DNA of 64,000 nt from an uncultured Lachnospiraceae bacterium (GCA_945919795.1 CAMEJJ010000016.1:1-64000), one strand, 5' to 3'; shown: positions 1 through 11,099, counted from the stretch's first letter. The notes: generated by a model not told the origin, from the letters alone. Program-made: numbers and translations.

Positions 1-14
1 ACTATCTTGAAAAG

Positions 15-584
15 ATGTATGCAGAAACTTCAGATGTATCTTTTCTTGCTGTCCGTGTCAATTTCTATTTAGGACTCCGTGTGGGTGAACTTGTGGCTTT
101 GAAGTGGATGGACTTACTGGAAGAGAAAAAGTTACATGTGGTAAGAGAGGAAATCCGCAATCAGGAAGAAAACAAAGTAAGTGTTGTGGAGCATACAAAA
201 ACGAACACAGACCGTTTCGTTATAGTTATTCCCCAAGCACATGAACTGTTTTGCCGGATAGCCGGCATTGATGTAAGTGAAACTTCTTTAGAAGAGTTTT
301 GTCGAACTCATGAAGATGATTTCATTTTTCAAAGAGACGGCCAAAGACTGGAGGCAAGACAGATTAATTATGTATTGGAAAAGTTTGCCCAAAGAACCGG
401 TGTCAAAGTAAAAAGCTCTCATAAGATCAGAAAAACTTATGCCAGCAACTTAAACGCCGCCGGTGTTCCGCTTGACTGTATCAGGGAACAGTTAGGGCAT
501 ACCAATCTTACGACAACCATGCACTATATTTTCAATCCGCTTACCGAAGACCAGACATACGAATTACTCACAAAAGCATTGTAA
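15..584 (+). CDS. Tyrosine recombinase/phage-type integrase, C-terminal catalytic part (probably truncated by window edge)
   Basis: GLRVGELVALKW (catalytic R box), SHKIRKTYAS (HxxR), LGHTNLTTTMHYI (H and Y) motifs. Confidence 0.9.
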   Translation: MYAETSDVSFLAVRVNFYLGLRVGELVALKWMDLLEEKKLHVVREEIRNQEENKVSVVEHTKTNTDRFVIVIPQAHELFCRIAGIDVSETSLEEFCRTHEDDFIFQRDGQRLEARQINYVLEKFAQRTGVKVKSSHKIRKTYASNLNAAGVPLDCIREQLGHTNLTTTMHYIFNPLTEDQTYELLTKAL

Positions 585-654
585 ATGCTCTATAAATACT
601 GCATTTCTTGACTTGAAGACAACTGTCTTCAACTGTCTTCAAATCCCGCCAAAA

Positions 655-694
655 CAAAAAATCCGCAAACCCAGTAAAATCAAGGGTTTGCGGA
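655..694 (-). terminator. Intrinsic terminator of the tRNA cluster
   Basis: On the minus strand TCCGCAAACCC-loop-GGGTTTGCGGA followed by TTTTTTG. Confidence 0.8.
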
Positions 695-704
695 CATAAA
701 AAAG

Positions 705-776
<72 letters not shown>

Positions 777-849
777 ATATATATAAACATTGTGGTACGA
801 TTGCTTATACAACCAATTTGGTTTCGATAGCAACCTATCACAATGTGAA

Positions 850-920
850 AGCGGGTGATGGGAATCGAACCCACGTATCCAGCTTGGAAGGCTGGTGTTC
901 TACCATTGAACTACACCCGC
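850..920 (-). tRNA. tRNA-Gly (TCC)
   Basis: Acceptor GCGGGTG/CACCCGC, anticodon loop CTTCCAA, GGTTCGATTCC T arm. Confidence 0.95.
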
Positions 921-926
921 ATGCAG

Positions 927-999
<73 letters not shown>

Positions 1000-1016
1000 G
1001 TCTCACGACATTGCCT

Positions 1017-1045
1017 ATTTTACAAGACAATTCAGCTCTTGTCAA
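1017..1045 (-). promoter_or_regulatory. SigmaA-type promoter for tRNA Phe-Gly-Gly cluster
   Basis: Minus strand TTGACA - 17 nt - TAAAAT just upstream of tRNA-Phe; -35 overlaps the TGA stop of the upstream ORF. Confidence 0.75.
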
Positions 1046-2100
1046 GAACAAAATAGCATTTCGGAAATCTCTTTTGTTACATCCGACACCGGATGTTTTA
1101 AAAGCCACATGTTTTCACTCTCCGAAAGCATACCCAGCCGCTTTGCAACGGTAATTTTATTGACCATATCAAAGTATTCTTTCAGTTCTTTGTATGTACC
1201 AATATGATCAAGAATACTTTCTTGATACAACTCGTATTCATGTTCGCAGGATGAAATAATCTGCATTGCCAGTTTTAATTCTCCATTGATATCACTGGCT
1301 TCCATCAAAATATCGGGACGCTTTTTTACGACCTGATAAAAGTATTCTTTTGCCTGCGAAAGCTTCTTTTCCATGATATAATGCTCTAACCGGGTTTTTA
1401 CTTCCAGAGTTTCCTTTTTTTCACCCACCATACCAACCATGGATTCATGTACTTTTAATTGATTAACGATACAGTACACTTTCAAAAGAAATTCCGAAAT
1501 AAAGCCAAAAACACGTTTTCGGTAATCATCATATCCGGTAAAATCCATTTGAGGCTCCATTTCAAAAAAGATGGAAAAAAGCCAATCTACATAGGAATCA
1601 AACAACTCACTTCTACAAATGATCATATTTCCGAAATAGGTTTTATTTTGATGCACCAAATTTTGATATGTCTCATAGTATTCCGGATATTTATTCTTTA
1701 GAATCTCACCGGCCAGAATTAAATCCTTTAAATTGTGATCTGCACCAAATCCATCATAATATGCAGAGCGAAGCTCCAATGTCTTCGTTGTCATCAAATC
1801 GTACTCTGATAAGATATTCTCAATTTCTTTTGATGAATACACTTTACCGTTTTCATTAATCAGATATCTTCGATAATGACAAATTCCTTTGATATCCGCA
1901 TCGCAACAATTATGAGCTGCCCAGTATAAACCGGTCAGCTCACTGTAATATGGATTTTTTTCTGAAATTTCTATTCCGGTATCATCCCCTATATATCCAA
2001 GATCTTTCTTTCCTTTATGCCCCACATGAAGCGGGATATACATGGAATCTTTTGGGGAATCAAACGGCTTATGGGTGCAGACAAAAATTTTTGTTTTCAT
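1042..2100 (-). CDS. DUF4422 family protein (capsular polysaccharide/glycosyltransferase-like)
   Basis: N-terminus KTKIFVCTHKPFD...YIPLHVGH, ELTGLYWAAHN, GICHYRRYL typical of DUF4422. Confidence 0.85.
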   Translation of the reverse strand: MKTKIFVCTHKPFDSPKDSMYIPLHVGHKGKKDLGYIGDDTGIEISEKNPYYSELTGLYWAAHNCCDADIKGICHYRRYLINENGKVYSSKEIENILSEYDLMTTKTLELRSAYYDGFGADHNLKDLILAGEILKNKYPEYYETYQNLVHQNKTYFGNMIICRSELFDSYVDWLFSIFFEMEPQMDFTGYDDYRKRVFGFISEFLLKVYCIVNQLKVHESMVGMVGEKKETLEVKTRLEHYIMEKKLSQAKEYFYQVVKKRPDILMEASDINGELKLAMQIISSCEHEYELYQESILDHIGTYKELKEYFDMVNKITVAKRLGMLSESENMWLLKHPVSDVTKEISEMLFCS

Positions 2101-3411
2101 TTATTGCTCCATGGCACTCAGATAGTATACAAATTGCTGAGCCGTACGTCCTGAAATTCCGCCATGGGAAAGCTCCCATTTGTTTGCCTCGGCACGAATT
2201 TCCTCATCCGACATTTGAATTCCGGCTCTGTGTGCCAGCTCGGTTGCAATATGGAAATAATCTTTTGGCGAAGGTTTGGAATAGCTGATGGTAACACCAA
2301 AACGATGAACCAATGAAAGCTTCTCCTCCATGGTATCGGATTTATGAATGCCGTTATCAACCTGAACATCACTTCTGTCGCCCCATGTTTCTTTAATCAG
2401 ATGGCGACGGTTTGAAGTCGCATAAATCAAGATATTCTCCGGCTTTGTTTCGACGCCGCCTTCAATAACAGCCTTCAAAAACTTATATTCTACCTCAAAT
2501 TCTTCGAATGAAAGGTCATCCATATAGATAATAAATTTATAATTCCTGTTTTTAATCTGGGCAATCACATTGGAGAGATCTTTAAACTGGTGCTTGTAAA
2601 TCTCAATCATACGTAGTCCCTGATCATAAAACTGATTGACAATCGCTTTGATACTGGTTGATTTTCCGGTACCGCTGTCACCGAATAGTAAACAGTTATT
2701 CGCTTTTTTACCCTCAACAAAAGCTTTGGTGTTATCTACCAGTTTCTTTTTCTGGATTTCGTAACCGATTAAATCATCTAACATCACTTTATCCATATTG
2801 TTAATTGCCTGGAAGGTAATATGTCCGAATTCATCCACATTTCCGATGCGGAATGCCTTATTCAGTCCAAACATTCCCACACCGTAGTCTTTATAAAATC
2901 CGGTTACATATTCAAAAAAATCATCTTCGTTGTTAGCACTCGCTAACTTCTTGCTCAATGCCTGAACCTTTTCACTGACATTTTTATTGTACATTAGCTC
3001 AGGTTTTCCAATAGCATGATAATCGGACAGCGTAGAAAAACAGTCAATATCCAATGCTTTTTCCAGATAAGAAAAATCATAATGGAATAAATTCATAAAT
3101 GCCTTAAAATCATTTTTTGCAAAGTGATTGACACTGCCATTTTGCGCGCCGGTCTTTTCGCAGGTAATACTGAAAGGATTTTCATCCGTAATCAAAAGAT
3201 AGGTCAGGTAGTTCTGCCACAGATTGTCATCAAATCCGTAATCCGTTGCGATTACCAGTATTTTCTTAATTTGTTTATATATACGTGTGATCAGGATATC
3301 CTTATTATAATCTTGGGATTTAACCTGTGCACAGATATCTGCAAGCTCCATCAGGATGCAGTCCTTTGGTAAATCTCCGTAAATGATTAGTTTTGAAATA
3401 ATCTCGTTCAT
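2101..3411 (-). CDS. AAA ATPase of DUF815 type
   Basis: Walker A LLFGDSGTGKSTSIKA; FIIYMDDLSFE Walker B; C-terminal GISGRTAQQFV. Confidence 0.8.
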   Translation of the reverse strand: MNEIISKLIIYGDLPKDCILMELADICAQVKSQDYNKDILITRIYKQIKKILVIATDYGFDDNLWQNYLTYLLITDENPFSITCEKTGAQNGSVNHFAKNDFKAFMNLFHYDFSYLEKALDIDCFSTLSDYHAIGKPELMYNKNVSEKVQALSKKLASANNEDDFFEYVTGFYKDYGVGMFGLNKAFRIGNVDEFGHITFQAINNMDKVMLDDLIGYEIQKKKLVDNTKAFVEGKKANNCLLFGDSGTGKSTSIKAIVNQFYDQGLRMIEIYKHQFKDLSNVIAQIKNRNYKFIIYMDDLSFEEFEVEYKFLKAVIEGGVETKPENILIYATSNRRHLIKETWGDRSDVQVDNGIHKSDTMEEKLSLVHRFGVTISYSKPSPKDYFHIATELAHRAGIQMSDEEIRAEANKWELSHGGISGRTAQQFVYYLSAMEQ

Positions 3412-3436
3412 ATTCTGTCCTCGATATTTTATCTAT

Positions 3437-5299
3437 TTAAGAAGCCTCTTCAAACTGGCTGTTATACAGTTTAGCATAAAATCCGTTCTTTTCCAACAAT
3501 TCCTCGTGCGTACCCTGCTCGATAATATCACCGTCTTTCATAACCAAAATAAGATCAGCATCACGTATGGTAGAAAGTCTGTGCGCGATAATAAAGCTGG
3601 TTCTTCCTTTCATCAGGTTATCCATTGCCTTTTGGATTCGTATTTCGGTACGTGTATCAACGGATGAGGTAGCCTCGTCCAGAATTAAGATTTTATTGTC
3701 TGCCAAAATAGCCCGTGCGATGGTCAATAGCTGTTTCTGTCCCTGTGATACATTGCTGGCATCCTCATTTAATTCCATATCATATCCACCGGGCAGTGTT
3801 TCAATAAAGCGGTGTGCATGCGCTGCTTTCGCTGCGGCAATGACTTCTTCATCGGTTGCATCCAGTCTTCCGTATCGGATATTTTCCATAATACTTCCTT
3901 TAAACAGCCAGGTATCCTGCAATACCATGCCAAATGCGTCGCGAAGTTCTCTTCGGTTAAAATCTTTGATATTGTGTCCGTCAATTTTAATGGCACCTTC
4001 ATTGACATCATAGAAGCGCATCAGCAGTTTTACCATGGTTGTTTTTCCGGCACCGGTCGGTCCGACAATGGCAATTTTTTGCCCCTGTTTGATTTCAGCA
4101 CTGAAATCATGAATGATGATCTGGTCTTCTTTATATCCAAAGTGAACATGCTCAAAAGAGACATTTCCGACAATGTTATCTACGCTGACAGGATTTTCAA
4201 CTACCTGACTTTCTTCTTCTTCATTCAGGAATTCAAAAACACGTTCTGCTGCCGCTGCCATGGACTGCACCTGATTTGCAACCTGGGCAATCTGCTGTAT
4301 CGGCTGTGTAAAGTTTTTCACATACTGGATAAATGCCTGAATATCGCCAATCTCAATGGTTCCTTTGATTGCCAGAATACCTCCAATCAAAGCAACAGCT
4401 GCATAGCCTAAATTTCCCACAAACATCATGATGGGATGCATCATACCGGATAAAAACTGTGACTTCCATGCCGATTCATAAAGATGATCATTGGTTTCAT
4501 TGAAATCACGAATGACTTCCCCTTCTTTATTGTATGCTTTTATTACCAGGTGTCCGGTAAAATTCTCCTCCACCTGTCCGTTGATTTCTCCCAGATATTC
4601 CTGCTGAGAGCGGAAATATTTTTGTGATTTTTTCATCACGAATGCAATCAGGGAAATGGAAATCGGCAAAATAAAAAGCGCAATTAAGGTCAAAAGCGGC
4701 GATATGGAAATCATCATTATCAGAACACCCACCATCGTGGTTACCGATGTAATAATCTGATTAATGCTTTGACTCAAACTCATTCCCAGAGTATCAACAT
4801 CGTTGGTAATTCTGGATAATACCTCTCCATAGGTCCGGCTTTCAAAATATTTCATGGGCATGCGGTTGATTTTTTCCGAAATTTCTTTCCGCATCCGATA
4901 ACAGATTTTCTGGCTGATGGTGCTCATGATGTAGTGCTGAACAAAGGTAAAGATGGCACTGAACACATATAAAGCCAGTACAAACAATAAAATCCTGCTG
5001 ATTCTGGTTAAGTCAATTCCACCTGTTCCCGCAATTTTAGCCATAAGACCGTCTGAAAGAGTTGTGGTTGCTTTTCCCAATACTTTGGGACCCACAACAT
5101 TGAATACCGTTCCGACAACCGCAAATATCATGACAACGAAAATGGCAAGTTTATATCTTCCGATATAAGCGATTAATTTTCCGATGGATCCTTTGAAATC
5201 TTTTGCCTTTTCAACCGGCATCATTCCGGGACCGCCGGGGCCGCCCGGTCCGTGTCCTCTTCTCTTTGGAGGTCTGTGATATGTTTTTTGTTCACTCAT
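3437..5299 (-). CDS. ABC transporter, fused permease/ATP-binding (multidrug exporter type)
   Basis: Walker A GPTGAGKTT, signature VSQGQKQLLTIARA, Walker B ILILDEATSSVD, N-terminal TM segments. Confidence 0.93.
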   Translation of the reverse strand: MSEQKTYHRPPKRRGHGPGGPGGPGMMPVEKAKDFKGSIGKLIAYIGRYKLAIFVVMIFAVVGTVFNVVGPKVLGKATTTLSDGLMAKIAGTGGIDLTRISRILLFVLALYVFSAIFTFVQHYIMSTISQKICYRMRKEISEKINRMPMKYFESRTYGEVLSRITNDVDTLGMSLSQSINQIITSVTTMVGVLIMMISISPLLTLIALFILPISISLIAFVMKKSQKYFRSQQEYLGEINGQVEENFTGHLVIKAYNKEGEVIRDFNETNDHLYESAWKSQFLSGMMHPIMMFVGNLGYAAVALIGGILAIKGTIEIGDIQAFIQYVKNFTQPIQQIAQVANQVQSMAAAAERVFEFLNEEEESQVVENPVSVDNIVGNVSFEHVHFGYKEDQIIIHDFSAEIKQGQKIAIVGPTGAGKTTMVKLLMRFYDVNEGAIKIDGHNIKDFNRRELRDAFGMVLQDTWLFKGSIMENIRYGRLDATDEEVIAAAKAAHAHRFIETLPGGYDMELNEDASNVSQGQKQLLTIARAILADNKILILDEATSSVDTRTEIRIQKAMDNLMKGRTSFIIAHRLSTIRDADLILVMKDGDIIEQGTHEELLEKNGFYAKLYNSQFEEAS

Positions 5300-7488
5300 A
5301 ATGCTGCCTCCTTTTCATTCAAACCTAATTCTTTAGCCGATAATTGAGATTTGGCAATCTGTTCATATACTTCACAATTTTTCAATAAGTCTTCATGTTT
5401 ACCCATTCCGACAATTTTTCCTTCATCCAGCACTAAAATCTGATCCGCATGGATAATGGTACTAATTCTCTGTGCAACAATCAGAACCGTAGAATCCTTG
5501 ATTTTATCTGCCAGTGCCTTACGAAGTGCCGCATCGGTTTTCATATCCAGCGCTGAAAAACTATCATCAAATACCATGATTTTCGGTTTCTTTACAATTG
5601 CTCTTGCAATGGCAAGTCTCTGGCGCTGACCACCGGATACGTTACTTCCGCCCTGTGCAATGGCACTATCAAAACCATCCTTTTTTTCTTCTACAAAATC
5701 CAATGCCTGTGCAATGGAAGCTGCTTCTTTGATTTCTTCCTCAGTTGCATCATGCTTACCAAATCGGAGATTGGAAGCTATCGTTCCGGAAAACAGAACA
5801 CCTTTTTGAGGCACAAAGCCTATTGTTTCCCGTAAATCCTCCATCTTCATATCTCGGATATCCACGCCATCAATGGTAATGGAACCCTCTTTGACATCAT
5901 AAAAACGTGGTAGCAGATTAACCAGTGTGGATTTACCGCAACCCGTACTTCCGATAATGGCTGTAATCTCTCCGGGTCTTGCCGTAAAGGAAATATCCTC
6001 CAATACATCGGCCTTCGCATTCGGATAAGCAAAGGACACTTTTTCATAGCGAACAATGCCTTCTCCTACATGGAAGTCCTTAGCATCCGGTTTGTCTGTT
6101 AAAGACAAAGGTGTTTTTAACACTTCGTCAATTCGATCTGCTGCAACACCGGCACGGGGCAGCATAATAGAAAGCATCGTTAAAAACAGGAAGGACATGA
6201 CAATCTGAATCGCATATATGATAAAAGCTGTCATGGCTCCAACCTGCATGGTTCCTAAATCGATTTTTTTCGCAGCCACCCAGGTAATCAAAATCGAAGT
6301 TCCGTTCATAATAATCATCATACCGGGCATCATTACAGCCATGACACGGTTTGTGAAAAGCTGTGTTTTCATTAAATCCTGATTGGCTACATCGAACCGC
6401 TCTTCTTCTTTCTTTTCTCTGCCAAAGGCACGGATAACGGAAAGACCTGTCAATATTTCACGGGAAACCAGATTGAGCCTGTCAACCAGCACCTGCATGA
6501 TTTTGAATTTCGGCATAGCAACCGTAACTAAAAATCCAATCAAACACAACAGACAGGCTACCGCAACCACAATAATCCAGCCCATTCCCGACTGGGTATT
6601 GATAACTTTAACTACACCGCCCACACCGATAATCGGCGCATATAAAACCATACGCAGCATCATAATGGTAAACATCTGTACCTGTTGAATATCATTGGTG
6701 CTTCTGGTAATTAAAGACGCCGTTGAAAAACTGTCAATTTCCGCATTGGAAAAGCCAATTACTTTTTCAAAAACCTTGTTTCGCAACTTTCGTCCGATAT
6801 CAGCTCCAACTCTGGATGCAAACAATCCAACCAAAAGAGAGGCTGCTGCCATCAAAAGAGCCATGGCAAGCATTTTCAGTCCGGCCATCAGAAGATAACG
6901 AATTTGAATCGAATCAACCTCCATGCCTGCCTCTTGTTGACAACTCTTAGTAAATTGAAGTGCCATGGATTTGGTTGTATTTTCACCGGTCGTTTCAACC
7001 ATCTTCTCCACCCCGGCTCTGGCCTGTAAAATCATCTGTTGAATTTGATCCATCGGAATCTCTCCGGCCGCATTTTCAGAAGGCGGGGCAGGAATATCCT
7101 TCATTTCAGACATACCTGTGGTATCCGAATTCTGCATATTCTGCAGTTGATAGGCAAGCGTAATGGGAATCAACATTTCCGAATCCAACTGTTCCAATTC
7201 ATCTTCTGAATAGTCGGCCAGATAATAGATTCCATCCCGGGAAGTATAACTCTTCTCCCATATCTGTTTCTCATCCTCATCCATCATATAGGAAAGCATA
7301 TCGTAGGTTTCTTTTGTAACCTGCTGTGGCATAATATGTTCCACACCACCATTGATAATTCCGGTATCAATAATGTTGGAAGTCAATTGCGGCAATTCCA
7401 GATCGCAATATGCCTGGACAACTAACAAGATAAAAATGACCAGAACGCTTTTCCAATAAGGAATTAAATTTTTGAATATTTTGCCCAT
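5296..7488 (-). CDS. ABC transporter, fused permease/ATP-binding; partner of the 3437..5299 gene
   Basis: Walker A GSTGCGKST, signature VSGGQRQRLAIARA; 4-nt overlap with downstream ABC gene. Confidence 0.93.
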   Translation of the reverse strand: MGKIFKNLIPYWKSVLVIFILLVVQAYCDLELPQLTSNIIDTGIINGGVEHIMPQQVTKETYDMLSYMMDEDEKQIWEKSYTSRDGIYYLADYSEDELEQLDSEMLIPITLAYQLQNMQNSDTTGMSEMKDIPAPPSENAAGEIPMDQIQQMILQARAGVEKMVETTGENTTKSMALQFTKSCQQEAGMEVDSIQIRYLLMAGLKMLAMALLMAAASLLVGLFASRVGADIGRKLRNKVFEKVIGFSNAEIDSFSTASLITRSTNDIQQVQMFTIMMLRMVLYAPIIGVGGVVKVINTQSGMGWIIVVAVACLLCLIGFLVTVAMPKFKIMQVLVDRLNLVSREILTGLSVIRAFGREKKEEERFDVANQDLMKTQLFTNRVMAVMMPGMMIIMNGTSILITWVAAKKIDLGTMQVGAMTAFIIYAIQIVMSFLFLTMLSIMLPRAGVAADRIDEVLKTPLSLTDKPDAKDFHVGEGIVRYEKVSFAYPNAKADVLEDISFTARPGEITAIIGSTGCGKSTLVNLLPRFYDVKEGSITIDGVDIRDMKMEDLRETIGFVPQKGVLFSGTIASNLRFGKHDATEEEIKEAASIAQALDFVEEKKDGFDSAIAQGGSNVSGGQRQRLAIARAIVKKPKIMVFDDSFSALDMKTDAALRKALADKIKDSTVLIVAQRISTIIHADQILVLDEGKIVGMGKHEDLLKNCEVYEQIAKSQLSAKELGLNEKEAAL

Positions 7489-7628
7489 ACTAGCTCCTTT
7501 ATTATCAGTCTAAACAAAAAACGTTTCTAATAACGAATGACAGGGTGTCACCCATCTTTATTTTTATATGCCATTTATAAGGTAATGTCAACCGAGTTTA
7601 GATTCTTTTAATGTTTTAATTCCTCACA

Positions 7629-8309
7629 CTAAAAACATCCAAGCAAAAGAAAAAATACGACAGGGACAAATAAACAGGGCAACATATTTAACGTTTTTAT
7701 TTCCTTGATTTTTAAAATGGAAATGCTGGAACTGGCAATTAAGAAACCACCTACGATCGAAATCTCTGTCATCATGTCGGCACTCATAAAGTCACCCAAA
7801 AGACATGCCAACAGATAAATGGCTCCCTGCCAGCAAAAAAGAACCGGCGCACAAATGGCAATACCAATTCCGTAAGCTGATGCTAACACACAGGAAGTAA
7901 CCAGATCCAATGTTGCGTTGGTAAATAAATATGTATGATCTCCATTTAGTGCACTATTAATAGGCCCCAGAATGGATAAAGTACCGATACAAAACAGTAA
8001 AATTCCGGTCGAAATTCCCTCTCCCAGCCTTCCTTTTCCGGAAAAAGACTGTGTCAGCTTCTGAAACCGTTCATCGATATGAAGCATAGTGCCAATCAGA
8101 CTTCCCAATGCCAGAGCCACGATAAATAATACCGGATAATTGCTTTTTGGCATATTCTGGACAACGGCGTTGATTCCTAAACCGGTCGCCGCCAGTCCCA
8201 TAGCCTGAAATAATGCTTCCTTGTATTCTTCCTTAATTCCTTTTTTTATGATACTTCCTATGACGGAGCCTGTCAGGATAGTAAGTGTATTTACGATTGT
8301 TCCTATCAT
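7629..8309 (-). CDS. DUF554 family membrane protein
   Basis: IGTIVNTLTILTGSVIG N-terminus, multiple TM segments, FCIGTLSILGPINSALNGD. Confidence 0.85.
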   Translation of the reverse strand: MIGTIVNTLTILTGSVIGSIIKKGIKEEYKEALFQAMGLAATGLGINAVVQNMPKSNYPVLFIVALALGSLIGTMLHIDERFQKLTQSFSGKGRLGEGISTGILLFCIGTLSILGPINSALNGDHTYLFTNATLDLVTSCVLASAYGIGIAICAPVLFCWQGAIYLLACLLGDFMSADMMTEISIVGGFLIASSSISILKIKEIKTLNMLPCLFVPVVFFLLLGCF

Positions 8310-8488
8310 AATTTCATTATCACTTTTCTTATTCTTGATATTTTTTATTTTTGTTTTTTAATTCTGTTTCTCTAAATTATTTTATTCTTCCAGTTTCTTA
8401 TCTACTTTTATTATTTGTTTTTTCATAGCTCTGGTTTACACAACATTTTGTTTTACAGCCATTTTCTTTTATCTAAATAACTCCAAAT

Positions 8489-9220
8489 TTAATCATGTCT
8501 CTCATCACTATTTTTATAACATTCACAAAACCTTGCCGCAAAGGACGGTTCTTCATTTTTTGCATACAAGTGGGAAATATCCCCGTAGCTACTCATGCGA
8601 AAAGATGCAATTCCTTCTCTTCTTTCTTCCGTCACAACAGTTGTAACAGATGTCGGAGCCGCACAAAAACCATGCCACAAAACCATGGGTGAAATTCCCA
8701 GCAAGTGACTTAACAAAACACATCCCAGGCCAAAATGACAGAAAAATGCAATCGTATCATTATTCGGTTTTGTTACCTTATAATAATTACCTTCCCGCTC
8801 GTATCCGTGTTCAGAAAGAAATAAATCAAACGCCTGTATAACACGCCGGTATTCTTCATCAACATTTCCTGCTTTTAAAATCTCTGAATCGCTCCAGTTG
8901 TTTTTATCATAAAAGTTTTCTTTCGTAGTCCAGTCCTGCGGTAGCCAGTCCCAGGCTATCATTTTCTTATCACTGCGATCCGGTCTTTCAATGCGGCATG
9001 GAAATTCCTGCAGCCACTCCTTTACTTCTGCTTTTTGGTTTAGCTTTTCCAGAGTGGCTTTTGCTGTGTCCTTTGCACGTCCCAACGGAGAAACATAGAA
9101 TTCATCGATTTTCATGTTGCATAACTTTTCGGATAAAAGTTCTGCTTCTTTCCAGCCCTTTTCTGTCAAAGAATCAATGTCATAATCCGGTTCGCCATGG
9201 CGAATTAATAATAGTTTCAT
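8489..9220 (-). CDS. Histidine phosphatase family protein
   Basis: KLLLIRHGEPDYD N-terminal RHG motif; FFCHFGLG. Confidence 0.9.
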   Translation of the reverse strand: MKLLLIRHGEPDYDIDSLTEKGWKEAELLSEKLCNMKIDEFYVSPLGRAKDTAKATLEKLNQKAEVKEWLQEFPCRIERPDRSDKKMIAWDWLPQDWTTKENFYDKNNWSDSEILKAGNVDEEYRRVIQAFDLFLSEHGYEREGNYYKVTKPNNDTIAFFCHFGLGCVLLSHLLGISPMVLWHGFCAAPTSVTTVVTEERREGIASFRMSSYGDISHLYAKNEEPSFAARFCECYKNSDERHD

Positions 9221-9472
9221 TTTTTTCCTTCTTTATTATTTCTGTTTATTAAACATCCATTTTTCCAAATATCAGCTGTTAAAACCGCTGGCTTATAATG
9301 AACTCTGCTTTTGCATATATATCCTAGCAAAAATGATTTTTTCTTTCAACTGTTGCTATACGAAAATGTTTCCGTTTGCAAAATCAAAGGTTTTTTGTTT
9401 ACAGAATCAGATGTTCTTATATATAATGATGGGGATGTGAAAAGCAAATTTCTCACTCAAAGGATGTCTCTT

Positions 9473-10372
9473 ATGCAGTACGAAAATTCCCAGGGTATTT
9501 TTACTTATCAATTCCATACCGATTCAACCATTGCCATTACCGGTTACGAAGGTAATCACCGGTATATCATAATACCGGATGAAATAGACCAAGTCCCTGT
9601 TACCATGGTTGAAAACAAGGCTTTTCTCAGCCGGAAGAATATTGAAAAACTGGTATTACCTTCTCACACAAAAAGAATTGGGGATTGGGCTTTTGCTCAT
9701 ATGACGGAACTAACAACATTGGAAATTCCGGCATCAGAGATACTTCTTGGGAAACAGGCTTTTATGGACTGTCCGAAATTAGAGGAAATCAAGCTCCATA
9801 ATCCGGCAAGCGATTCATATGAGGACCGGTTTATTCCACACTATACGGCTTCCGTTATTCAAGTATTAAATGATCCACTTTTATTTACACCACAGACAAT
9901 CGGAACCCCGGAATGGTATCATTCTTTTGACACGGCCGTCTTACGTCTTTTAAAACGGCCTGATGATGATGGTTTTGAACCTGTATTTTACGGATGGTTT
10001 GAGGTTGAAGATATTTCCGTCACACAACTCCCGGCATATGTAAAAAAAAGACGCTTTGAAAAAGCATCTCTTTCCATGAAACGTTTATTATCACCTGTCT
10101 GTTTATCAGATGAAGCAAAATCAGAATATGAAGATTATATCTGTAAGCATATGCTAACCGGTATATGGGATTATATTCTTTCTGATAAAATCATAAATAA
10201 TACAGCTTACCTAAAACTATTGTTAAATATCGGCTGTATCACTGAGGATATTCTGGATTCCTGCATACAGGATCTGGCATCTCATAACGCCGGCGAATCT
10301 GTTGCCCTGTTATTACAATACAAAGAAGCTCACTTTTCCAAAAAAGATTTCTTTACTAATCTCAATCTGTAA
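9473..10372 (+). CDS. Leucine-rich-repeat (BspA-like) protein; start moved in from 9311
   Basis: MENKAFLSRKNIEKLVLPSHTKRIGDWAFAHMTELTTLEIP repeats; AAAGGA Shine-Dalgarno 8 nt before ATG 9473. Confidence 0.65.
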   Translation: MQYENSQGIFTYQFHTDSTIAITGYEGNHRYIIIPDEIDQVPVTMVENKAFLSRKNIEKLVLPSHTKRIGDWAFAHMTELTTLEIPASEILLGKQAFMDCPKLEEIKLHNPASDSYEDRFIPHYTASVIQVLNDPLLFTPQTIGTPEWYHSFDTAVLRLLKRPDDDGFEPVFYGWFEVEDISVTQLPAYVKKRRFEKASLSMKRLLSPVCLSDEAKSEYEDYICKHMLTGIWDYILSDKIINNTAYLKLLLNIGCITEDILDSCIQDLASHNAGESVALLLQYKEAHFSKKDFFTNLNL

Positions 10373-10379
10373 CAATGGG

Positions 10380-11006
10380 TTAGAGTCCTCTCAATGCCAG
10401 ACACCGGTTAACCTGCTGATTGCTTCCCATATGACAACCGAACGTAACAAATCCATCTGCCGACTTTGCTCTTCTGACAACCTTTCCCGTCAGGGTAATT
10501 TTTTCTTTTAATACAGAGTCATCATATGAAAACTCTACAATTTCTGTCTGCAAATGCGGTAAAGGCTCATTTTGTTCATGTATCGTATAGGAAAAACCGG
10601 TCGCACTTAAATCTTTGATACATGCCTGCATTTCTTTCTTCATTTTATTGTTGATAACCGTACCAATTTCATTGACATATACACGATCCGCCTGCCTACG
10701 ATTCTCTTTGGTGGATTCGGTCATGGAAATGACTTCATGATATTTCACTCCGCCGACAATCAGGGATCGAATTCGACAATTCCGAAAAATAATCGGACCG
10801 GAATCACTTTGAGCCGTTACTTCAATGATAATGCCCGGAACCTGAAACGACAAAATCTGTCCGTTATGTTTTAAGAGTGGAATTAAAATATGCTTCTTTG
10901 CAACAGATTTTTTGATTATTTTGGTTTTCCACTCCAGCTGATTGCTGTTTTTTATTTTAACATTGATGGTAATCGGCGATTCAACCTCTAATTCGAAAAT
11001 TTTCAT
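10380..11006 (-). CDS. PilZ domain protein (c-di-GMP effector, YcgR-like)
   Basis: NRRQADRVYVN (RxxxR) and DLSATGFSYTI motif spacing. Confidence 0.75.
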   Translation of the reverse strand: MKIFELEVESPITINVKIKNSNQLEWKTKIIKKSVAKKHILIPLLKHNGQILSFQVPGIIIEVTAQSDSGPIIFRNCRIRSLIVGGVKYHEVISMTESTKENRRQADRVYVNEIGTVINNKMKKEMQACIKDLSATGFSYTIHEQNEPLPHLQTEIVEFSYDDSVLKEKITLTGKVVRRAKSADGFVTFGCHMGSNQQVNRCLALRGL

Positions 11007-11054
11007 GTATTTTCTTTATCCTTATGTATAAATGTATGGTATACAAGAGTCAAA

Positions 11055-11099
11055 AGTCAGAAATCGTTTCTTCTTTTTTGTAAGAAATGAGTTCTGACT
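11055..11099. terminator. Imperfect hairpin between arsR-like gene and PilZ gene, possible terminator
   Basis: AGTCAGAA...TTCTGACT with inner TTTCTT/AAGAAA pairing; short T run on minus side. Confidence 0.45.

Noticed and set aside
3567-4411. Plus-strand ORFs of 148 and 199 aa
   Set aside because: Antisense to the well-supported ABC transporter gene 3437..5299; no recognisable domain.
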